Source: an uncultured Gemmiger sp. (GTDB lineage: Bacteria; Bacillota; Clostridia; Oscillospirales; Ruminococcaceae). Taken from it: a stretch of DNA of 64,000 nt. The notes under the pieces were generated by a model. That model worked only from the letters and a program-made list of their open reading frames with translations, was not told where the DNA came from and did no database searches. The translations under genes and the position numbers were made by a program. Location: the NCBI GenBank assembly GCA_947629015.1, contig CANRCB010000001.1, forward strand, positions 62,001-126,000, read 5' to 3'. The stretch's first letter is position 1, and every line of letters starts with the position of its first letter. Below, one piece after another: positions 33,394-40,502 of the stretch.

Positions 33394-34677
33394 ATGGAGA
33401 CCGGCCACGCGTTCGGCGGCGTGCTGCAGCTGCTGTACGACACCTTTTTTGCCAACACCTTCCGCTTTGTGCGCCATTTCCTGCTGCCCAAGGGCGACCG
33501 GGGCCGCATCTCATGGAACTTCGTCCTCACGCTGGGCATCGTCCTCATCTACGGTTTGGTCATGCTGTTTTCGGCCAGCTATTCCACCGGGTACGCCAAA
33601 ACGCAGGACATCTACCACTACATCCGCCCGCAGGCCATCATCGCGGTGGTCGGCTTCGTGCTCATGCTGCTGCTCTCCAACATCAACTACCGCGCCTTGC
33701 AGTATGCCTACTGGCCGCTGTACCTTCTGACCATCATCTTCCTTGTCTGGGCGCTGTTCAGCCCTCCGCAAAACGGCCACTACCGCTGGGTGTTCCCCTT
33801 CGGCGGCGGCGCGGACGGCGGCCCGCTCTCCTCGCTGAGCTTCCAGCCGTCGGAGATCGCCAAGTTTTCCGCGATATTGGGCGTCGCCACCTACACCGAC
33901 GCCCACTACGCCAAGCGCAAAACGCTGTTCCACGGCATCATCGGGCCGGCGCTGCCGCTCATCCCCTTTGTCATCCTGCTGCTGCTGGAGCCGCACCGCT
34001 CCGCCATCATCCTGATGGCGATGATCGTGTTCACCATGCTGGTGTGCGGCGGCTGCGGGCTGCGGTGGATGCCGGTCATCGTGCCGGCGGGCGCCATCGC
34101 GGCGGTGTATATGCTGCTCCACTCCGGCGATACCGGCACCGAGCGCATGGGCGGCGCGTGGGGGCTTACCGTCGCGGATGCCTCCACCCTCGATTACCAG
34201 ACCCGCCAAAGCGTGTACGCCATCTCCTCCGGCGGGCTGATGGGGCTGGGCATCGGCAACAGCCGCCAAAAGCACCAATACCTGCCCGAATCCGTCAACG
34301 ATTTCATCTTCTCCGTCCTGTGTGAGGAGCTTGGCTTTATCGGCGCTGTGGTGTGTATGCTGCTGTTCGCGGCGCTCATCGTGCAGGGCATCTTCATCGC
34401 GCTCAAATCGCCGGATTATTTCGGCACCATGCTGGGCATCGGCCTGATGGCGCAGATCGCGTGGCAGGTGTTTTTCCACATCGGCACCGTCACCGCCACC
34501 ACCCCCAATACCGGCATCAGCCTGCCGTTCTTTTCCTCGGGGGGCACCAGCCTGCTGCTGCTGCTCGCACAGATGGGCATACTGTTGAGCATATCCCGGG
34601 CCGGCAACGCGCAGGAGCAGCGCCACCGCCGCCAGATGGCCGCGGCGCCCCGCCCGGCCGCGGCCCGGCCGCAATGA
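33394..34677 (+). CDS. ftsW: FtsW-type glycan polymerase of the SEDS family
   Basis: Polymerises glycan strands at the septum together with a class B penicillin-binding protein. The 427-residue product has about ten helices; SFQPSEIAKFS, the LCEELGFIGA segment, the TGISLPFFSSGGTSLL block and a basic cytosolic tail are typical of SEDS proteins. GGGAGGAGGG before the ATG sets the start, 15 codons into a longer open frame. murD, often found before ftsW, is not here. FtsW rather than RodA is chosen from the gene order. Confidence 0.9.
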   Translation: METGHAFGGVLQLLYDTFFANTFRFVRHFLLPKGDRGRISWNFVLTLGIVLIYGLVMLFSASYSTGYAKTQDIYHYIRPQAIIAVVGFVLMLLLSNINYRALQYAYWPLYLLTIIFLVWALFSPPQNGHYRWVFPFGGGADGGPLSSLSFQPSEIAKFSAILGVATYTDAHYAKRKTLFHGIIGPALPLIPFVILLLLEPHRSAIILMAMIVFTMLVCGGCGLRWMPVIVPAGAIAAVYMLLHSGDTGTERMGGAWGLTVADASTLDYQTRQSVYAISSGGLMGLGIGNSRQKHQYLPESVNDFIFSVLCEELGFIGAVVCMLLFAALIVQGIFIALKSPDYFGTMLGIGLMAQIAWQVFFHIGTVTATTPNTGISLPFFSSGGTSLLLLLAQMGILLSISRAGNAQEQRHRRQMAAAPRPAAARPQ

Positions 34678-34696
34678 TACCCACAGGGGGCATACG

Positions 34697-35815
34697 ATGC
34701 GTGTATTGATCGCCGCCGGCGGCACCGCCGGGCACATCAACCCGGCGCTGGCCATCGCGGGGGCGCTGCAAAAGGCGGCCCCCGGGGCCGAGATCCACTT
34801 TGCCGGCCGCAAACAGGGGATGGAATACGGCCTTGTCACCAAGGCGGGGTACGCCTTCCACCACATCGAGATCAACGGCTTCCAGCGCAAACTCACGCTG
34901 CAAAACATCGGCCGCAACGCCGTGGCGGTGTGGCATCTGGCGCTTTCGGCCCCGCGCGCCCGCGCGATGCTGCGGGCGGTACAGCCGGATCTTGTCATTG
35001 GCTGCGGGGGCTACGTCAGCGGGCCGGTGGTGCGCGCCGCCGCCCGCGCCGGCATCCCCACCGCCATCCATGAGCAGAACGCCTTCCCCGGCGTGACCAA
35101 CAAGCTGCTGGCCAGGGATGTCGACATCGTTTTTGCCGCCAGCGCCGCCGCGGTCGAAAAACTCGGCGCGCCGCAAAAGACCGTCGTCACCGGCAACCCC
35201 GTCCGCCCGGAACTGTTCGCGCAGGACCGCGCCGCCGCCCGCGCCCGGCTCGGCGCCGGGGCACGCACCGTGATCTTGAGCTTCGGCGGCAGCCTTGGCG
35301 CGCGCCGCATCAACGAGGTGGTGGCCGCGCTGTGCGGGTGGGAGCAAAAGACCCGCCAGCCCATCCTGCACCTGCACGCCACCGGCAGCCGCGGCGTGGC
35401 GCTTTTCAGGGAATTGCAAGCCAAAGAGGGCTTTGCCCCCGGCAAAAGCCTTGTCGTGCGGGAATACATCGACAATATGCCCGAACTGCTCGCCGCGGCG
35501 GATCTTGTCATCTCCCGTTCCGGCGCGCTGACGCTGGCGGAGCTCGAGGCGATGGGCCGCGCGTCCATCCTCATCCCCAGCCCCAACGTTGCCGAAAACC
35601 ACCAGTACCACAACGCGATGGAGCTGCAGCGCGCGGGCGCGGCCGTCGTCATTGAGGAGAAGGACCTCACCGGCGAAACGCTCATCGCCGCCGTGCAGGA
35701 GCTCCTCGCCGCGCCGGGCCGCCTTGCCGAAATGGGCGCGCGGGCCAAAACGCTCTCCAACCCCAAAAGCCTGGATCTGATCACGGAAAAACTGCTGGAA
35801 CTCGTCAAAAAATAA
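34697..35815 (+). CDS. murG: UDP-GlcNAc transferase making lipid II
   Basis: GT-B glycosyltransferase that adds GlcNAc to lipid I on the inner face of the membrane. The 372-residue product starts with the loop AAGGTAGHINPALAIA and has GCGGYVSGPVV, HEQNAFPGVTNK and the second-domain loop SFGGSLGARRIN plus SRSGALTLAELEAMG. Confidence 0.95.
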   Translation: MRVLIAAGGTAGHINPALAIAGALQKAAPGAEIHFAGRKQGMEYGLVTKAGYAFHHIEINGFQRKLTLQNIGRNAVAVWHLALSAPRARAMLRAVQPDLVIGCGGYVSGPVVRAAARAGIPTAIHEQNAFPGVTNKLLARDVDIVFAASAAAVEKLGAPQKTVVTGNPVRPELFAQDRAAARARLGAGARTVILSFGGSLGARRINEVVAALCGWEQKTRQPILHLHATGSRGVALFRELQAKEGFAPGKSLVVREYIDNMPELLAAADLVISRSGALTLAELEAMGRASILIPSPNVAENHQYHNAMELQRAGAAVVIEEKDLTGETLIAAVQELLAAPGRLAEMGARAKTLSNPKSLDLITEKLLELVKK

Positions 35816-35839
35816 GCCCTTTTAAAGGAGGCCCACGCT

Positions 35840-36928
35840 ATGGATAGGGAACCCGTTCCCCGCCGCGGCGCGGGCCTTTCCCCACGGCGGGGCGCGCCGG
35901 CTCCGCACGGCGCCCCCATGCGCGCGGGGCAGGGGCGGCCGGCCGGACAGACGCCGCCGCAGCGCCGTGTCACCGCCGCCGAACAGACGCGCCGGCGCCG
36001 CCGGCGCGCCGTGCTGGGCGCGCTGCTGGTCGTGGCGGTGCTGGCGCTGGGCATCGTCATCTCGGCGCGGCTGCTGTTCAAGGTGGGGGAGATACGCCTT
36101 GAAAACCTCGACGGCACTACCCCCGCCGCCACCGGCGTTTACACCGAGCAGCAGATCCTGGATGTGCTCGGCGTGCAGATGGGGGACAACCTCCTCGGCT
36201 TTTCCGCCCGCGCCAAAAGCGAGCAGCTCGCCGCGCAGCTGCCGTATCTTGAGGAAGTTACCGTGCACATCACCCTGCCGGGCACCGTCGTCGTCAAGCT
36301 GCAGCCGGTGGTGGAGCGGTTCGCGCTCCAGCAGGCAGACGGCTGGCTGATCCTGAGCGAGCGGCTGAAGGTCGTGCGCAGCAGTGAGACGGTGCCGGAA
36401 AACGGCATCGTACTGCAGGCCACGCTGCCGCCCGGGCCGCTGCCCGTGCCGGGGCAGTATTTGAAGCTGCAAAGCTACAACTCCCTGTTTGACGTCGCCG
36501 ACCCGGCCGCGACCCCTGCGCCGGACAGCACCGAGGTGGACGCCGCGATGGCGCAGCTGCTGGACGGCCTTGCGGAGCAGGGCCTTATGGACGGGCTGAC
36601 GGCGCTCTCGGTCGCCGATCTGAGCGAGCTTTCCTTCACCTACCAGGGGCGGGTGTTGGTGCGGCTGGGCACCGACAACCGCCTGGCGGACAAGCTGCTC
36701 ATGGCGGCCAACGCCCTGCTGCCCGGCTATGAGCAGAGCCTTGGTGCCACCGACCGCGGCATTTTGGAGTTTTACCAGTATTCCGGCAGTGAGCTGCGGG
36801 CCTTTTTCTCCCCCGGCGACCCCAACGCCGGCACGGCCCCGCCCGCGGACCCGTTGCCGGACGACCCCGTCACCGACCCCGTCATCGACGGGGACGGGGC
36901 CGCGGACCCCGGCCCCGCGGTGGGCTGA
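35840..36928 (+). CDS. ftsQ: FtsQ/DivIB-type division protein
   Basis: Bitopic divisome scaffold protein. The 362-residue product has a basic, Pro-rich cytosolic tail, one helix (about 57-76), a POTRA domain (FKVGEIRLENLDGTTPAATG and on to about 155) and a beta domain. It ends in an acidic Pro-rich external tail (DPLPDDPVTDPVIDGDG). It is the last gene of the cluster and is followed by a terminator. Confidence 0.87.
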   Translation: MDREPVPRRGAGLSPRRGAPAPHGAPMRAGQGRPAGQTPPQRRVTAAEQTRRRRRRAVLGALLVVAVLALGIVISARLLFKVGEIRLENLDGTTPAATGVYTEQQILDVLGVQMGDNLLGFSARAKSEQLAAQLPYLEEVTVHITLPGTVVVKLQPVVERFALQQADGWLILSERLKVVRSSETVPENGIVLQATLPPGPLPVPGQYLKLQSYNSLFDVADPAATPAPDSTEVDAAMAQLLDGLAEQGLMDGLTALSVADLSELSFTYQGRVLVRLGTDNRLADKLLMAANALLPGYEQSLGATDRGILEFYQYSGSELRAFFSPGDPNAGTAPPADPLPDDPVTDPVIDGDGAADPGPAVG

Positions 36929-37218
36929 ACATCCCCGCACAGACGGCTGGCCGGCGCTTTGCGCGCCGGCCAAATTTTTGTGCGCCGGGCAGGCAAGGCA
37001 GCCCCCGGCCCAACCGGGGGCAGGCAAAGGCTTCTGCCCGTTCCATAAGCGCGGATTTCCCTGCCGGCCCAAAAGCGCACCGACAAAATTCGTGCAATAG
37101 CCAAAAAATGCGCGTTGGATATGGAAATCCATACAAGATTGTGCTATATTGTTTTTGGATTTGTGCGTACCTCTGCAAGGATCGCGGATCGGCAGCAAAC
37201 GATAAGGAGGAAGAAAAA
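36929..37218. other. Gap between dcw cluster and zinc-ribbon operon
   Basis: Contains a strong stem (GGCCGGCGC/GCGCCGGCC at about 36950-36972, followed by AAATTTTTG) that ends the dcw transcript, and an extended -10 for the next operon. Composition shifts towards AT in the second half. No gene is seen. Confidence 0.6.
37142..37150 (+). promoter_or_regulatory. Extended -10 before the zinc-ribbon operon
   Basis: TGC-TATATT, an extended -10 without a clear -35 at the right distance, 69 bases before the first start codon of the operon. Confidence 0.45.
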
Positions 37219-39531
37219 ATGTTTTGCCCCAAGTGTGGTAACCAATTGCCGGATGACAGCAAATTCTGTGGCATATGTGGTGAAAAAATAACCTATGTGG
37301 CGCCCGAGATCCAACCCGTGCCCAAGGCGGCCCCCGCATCTGCCCTGCCGTCTGTGGCACCGGGCGGCATCCGGAAAACCGGCTCTGCCCCGTCCGGGAA
37401 AAAAATCGCCGGTAAACTGGCCATCGGCGTCGCCGTTGTGGCCGTTGTGGCCATTGTTGCTGCCGTTTTGATCAAGGTGCTTCCTTTCGGCTCCGGCAGG
37501 GACAATGCCTACGTTTACCTTTCGGATGGGAAATACGAGCTGATCACGGATCTCGACAAAAATCAGGACATTGAAATTGCATCGAGCAAAAATGACGATA
37601 TTACGGATCATCTGGTGGCATTCAGCCCTGACGGGAAGTACATCTATTACTATACAAAGTACGACAGTGATTCCCAAACCGGCTCCTTGTGCCGGGCGGA
37701 GTATGGCAAACTGAAAAAGGACTCCAGTAAAAACGACAAATATATCGATATCATCGCAACAAATGTTGAACTCGGGTTCCGTTTCTTTGATGACGGCTCT
37801 GTGGCTTACCAAAACGGCGCCGAGACCCTGTTTTGCTTTGACGGTAAAGAAACGACCCAGATCGCCAAGAACGTGAACTCCTACTTTATCCACGGCTCGG
37901 ACGGGTCGGATCGTATCGTATATACTACAGGGAATTATTCTGACGGATATACTCTGTATGGCGTGTCACGCAGTGATGTCGACAATAAGATAAAATTTGC
38001 TTCCAATGTCGCTTATGTCGAAAGCGTTACGGATTTTGACAATATCCTGTATGCTAAAGAAGATGGCGATTCCACAACTTCTTTATATGTGGTCGGATTT
38101 GACAAAGAAACCGAGAAACTTGGAGAAAAAGTCGATACCGTGGACACTGTGGATGAAAAGACATATTTTACTGCGGAAAACGGTGCCACGCTGAACCTTT
38201 ATGATTTTGTCGAAGACCCCTTTGCGGAATCGGATGCCGGAGTTACCGAACCTGTCGATGAAGATTTCATCATCCCCAAGTATAGCTATGATATGGTGCA
38301 TGGGACCGACCTGTCTGAAAGCGATTTCGATGAACTTTATACTTCCTGCGTCAAACTCTTGTATTGGTATGGGGAGAGCACATGGTGGTGTTACTCCATG
38401 GAGGATGCAGTCAATAAAAATTGGGGCGATAATACGGAGCAGATCCATGCGGCCACCCAAAGTTTTATTGACAAATTTGCTTCCGCCGCCAACGAAGACG
38501 GCTATATTTTGGTCACGGACGAAGTAAAAGCTGCATTAAAAGAGATCCAGAAATGTGGCGGTGACCCCGAAAAGGAATGGCAGTGGATGTGGCTTTGCTA
38601 CAATAAGCGCCCGTCTGGCCAGACTGTTGATTATGACGCATACGACGCCGCTTGGGACAGATGGGATGAAGCCAAAAACAGGATCGAAATGCGTGAAACT
38701 TTGAAGAGCAAAGAAAACGAATACCCGGTCAAGACCCTGTACTGCTTTGACAAAGGAACATTGACGGTGGTCGCCGAAAATGTTTTGGATACCAGACGCT
38801 ATTATTCTGGGGATGCATTTGTTTATAACACGACGGATCTTATCCCGAAAACGGTCCCGATCGAAGATATATCCTCTGCGGAAGATGTCCTTGATCTGTT
38901 CGATGTTGATAGCGGATCGGAGGATCACATTATCCTTTCAGACGGCACAAGCTGCCAAATGTCCGCCAGTGCCGCGCAGGCCTACGCCGAAGCCTGGGAC
39001 GATGGGTATGCTTATCTCGTCTTCACGGATAAGGAAGTCTATTTGGATTGTTATGGCGAAAACGACGCCTCTTTGTCTGTAGCAACCATCGACGGCGGCG
39101 TTGTAGGCGACTTCACGCTCATTGCGGATGACGGCGATGTGATGGGCATAGACGGTTCCACCATGTATTATATGCGCGGATTCTATCAAAGCAACGACAT
39201 GACCTACTGCGATCTGTATTCTTATACCAAGGGGACCAGCACCCGCCTGGCAAGGGACGTACTCTACATGGGCATCACGATCTACGATGACGGATGGGTC
39301 CTGGCCGAAACCGATTACAAAAACGATTCCGGTTGTGAGCTGACTATGATCGACCCCAAGGGCGAGGCGACCCGTATCGGAGACGACATCACGCAGTATA
39401 TCCGTGTCGATAAGTCTACACTGTTGTATATCTCTGACGGTGATCTGTATTTCTACGACGGCAAGGAAAAAAAGAAAGTACAGAACAACGTGGATTGGAT
39501 CTGGAGCAAGAACGAAATGGCTATCATATGA
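37219..39531 (+). CDS. Zinc-ribbon membrane protein with large beta-rich ectodomain
   Basis: Function unknown. The 770-residue product starts with a zinc ribbon (CPKCG then CGICG, residues 3-21), a Pro/Ala linker, one membrane helix (about 64-87) and then nearly 680 external residues. The ectodomain consists of short beta-like segments with repeated Y/D-rich units (AYVYLSDGKYELITDLD, AFSPDGKYIYYYTKYD, YLVFTDKEVYLDC), reminiscent of a propeller or TolB-like fold. A less regular central part (about 370-520) is rich in Trp. The ribbon lies in the cytosol if the N-terminus is inside. It is the first gene of a three-gene unit, with GGAGG before the ATG. Codon use is more AT-rich than in the flanking genes. 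Confidence 0.8.
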   Translation: MFCPKCGNQLPDDSKFCGICGEKITYVAPEIQPVPKAAPASALPSVAPGGIRKTGSAPSGKKIAGKLAIGVAVVAVVAIVAAVLIKVLPFGSGRDNAYVYLSDGKYELITDLDKNQDIEIASSKNDDITDHLVAFSPDGKYIYYYTKYDSDSQTGSLCRAEYGKLKKDSSKNDKYIDIIATNVELGFRFFDDGSVAYQNGAETLFCFDGKETTQIAKNVNSYFIHGSDGSDRIVYTTGNYSDGYTLYGVSRSDVDNKIKFASNVAYVESVTDFDNILYAKEDGDSTTSLYVVGFDKETEKLGEKVDTVDTVDEKTYFTAENGATLNLYDFVEDPFAESDAGVTEPVDEDFIIPKYSYDMVHGTDLSESDFDELYTSCVKLLYWYGESTWWCYSMEDAVNKNWGDNTEQIHAATQSFIDKFASAANEDGYILVTDEVKAALKEIQKCGGDPEKEWQWMWLCYNKRPSGQTVDYDAYDAAWDRWDEAKNRIEMRETLKSKENEYPVKTLYCFDKGTLTVVAENVLDTRRYYSGDAFVYNTTDLIPKTVPIEDISSAEDVLDLFDVDSGSEDHIILSDGTSCQMSASAAQAYAEAWDDGYAYLVFTDKEVYLDCYGENDASLSVATIDGGVVGDFTLIADDGDVMGIDGSTMYYMRGFYQSNDMTYCDLYSYTKGTSTRLARDVLYMGITIYDDGWVLAETDYKNDSGCELTMIDPKGEATRIGDDITQYIRVDKSTLLYISDGDLYFYDGKEKKKVQNNVDWIWSKNEMAII

Positions 39532-39866
39532 GCGGCAATGTGACTTGCACCGGGCAATTTGCAGTTCAAAAGGCGCGGGCCCTGCCGGAGCCGGCCGGGG
39601 GCATCGAAGCGCGCAGCGCTCAAAAACGGGGGCATTGGCACGGCAGGCATCCGCGCCCCATGCGGTGTAAAAGCAGGCAAGGGGGCGGCCCTTTGCAGCA
39701 GGTGCATCCTTAAGCGCATTGGCACCGGGCAGCCCGCCGTATAACATTCATTGCACTTCCTGCGGCCAAAACTGGCCCGCCATGGATCCCCGGATGAATG
39801 CGCACGGAACAGGTCCAATGCGCATCCCTTCAGGAGTTTGACAATTGTTCATAATGGAGAATGCAT
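39532..39866. other. Gap inside the zinc-ribbon operon
   Basis: A 335-base gap between the first and second genes of the unit. It is GC-rich in its left half. I see no gene, no clear terminator and no convincing promoter: TTGACA at 39838 has no -10 at a usable distance. A lost or decayed small gene is possible. Confidence 0.4.
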
Positions 39867-40502
39867 ATGAAGAAAAGGAAAACGGTTGCGGGGAATGCCT
39901 GCCCCAAATGCGGAAGAGCAATAGATCCCGCAGCATTGATCTGCCCTGTATGCGGAGAACCCGTTTTGACGCAAAAAACCGCACAAGGCAAGGGGAAAAA
40001 GGCGCCCGGGATCCTGGGCACATTCTTCTCGGGGGTGTGCAGTTTACTGTTGACCGTTTCCATGGCATTATATGTATTGCTGCTTTTCATCCATGCCCTG
40101 AATGAAAATGTGAAGATCCCCTCCCTGGGCCCTCTCCCCGGCGATTGGCTTGCCGCGTTCCTGGATTCGTGGTATCCGCTTATCATTGGCGGGGCTTTGG
40201 TACTGCTTCCGATATTGGTGATCCTTTTTATCAACGCACATCGTATACGCCGTGCTTTTGCCTGCGTGGGCGTATCCGCGATCCTGTCGGCGCTGCTCAG
40301 CGCCGCATCTGGCTTTATTTGTACATGGAGCCTCAAACTGCTTCCCGGGGAGTGGCAAGATACCCTGATCAACGCCACTTCCGTATTTAAGGGCTTTACA
40401 ATGGTATGTGCGGCTGCCTTGCTTGTGATCGGGGCGACCTGCTTATCGATCTGCTCTTGCATCACCGCAGTGAAAGGAGGCAGGCATGAAAACGGTACTT
40501 AA
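39867..40502 (+). CDS. Small zinc-ribbon protein with four membrane helices
   Basis: Function unknown. The 211-residue product has an N-terminal zinc ribbon (CPKCG at 12-16 and CPVCG at 26-30), a basic linker and four hydrophobic helices (about 45-75, 100-125, 130-155 and 170-195). I chose the ATG at 39867, seven bases after GGAG; another ATG two codons earlier is too close. Its last 17 bases overlap the start of the subtilisin-VWA gene, which strongly suggests a shared transcript and coupled translation. Confidence 0.75.
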   Translation: MKKRKTVAGNACPKCGRAIDPAALICPVCGEPVLTQKTAQGKGKKAPGILGTFFSGVCSLLLTVSMALYVLLLFIHALNENVKIPSLGPLPGDWLAAFLDSWYPLIIGGALVLLPILVILFINAHRIRRAFACVGVSAILSALLSAASGFICTWSLKLLPGEWQDTLINATSVFKGFTMVCAAALLVIGATCLSICSCITAVKGGRHENGT

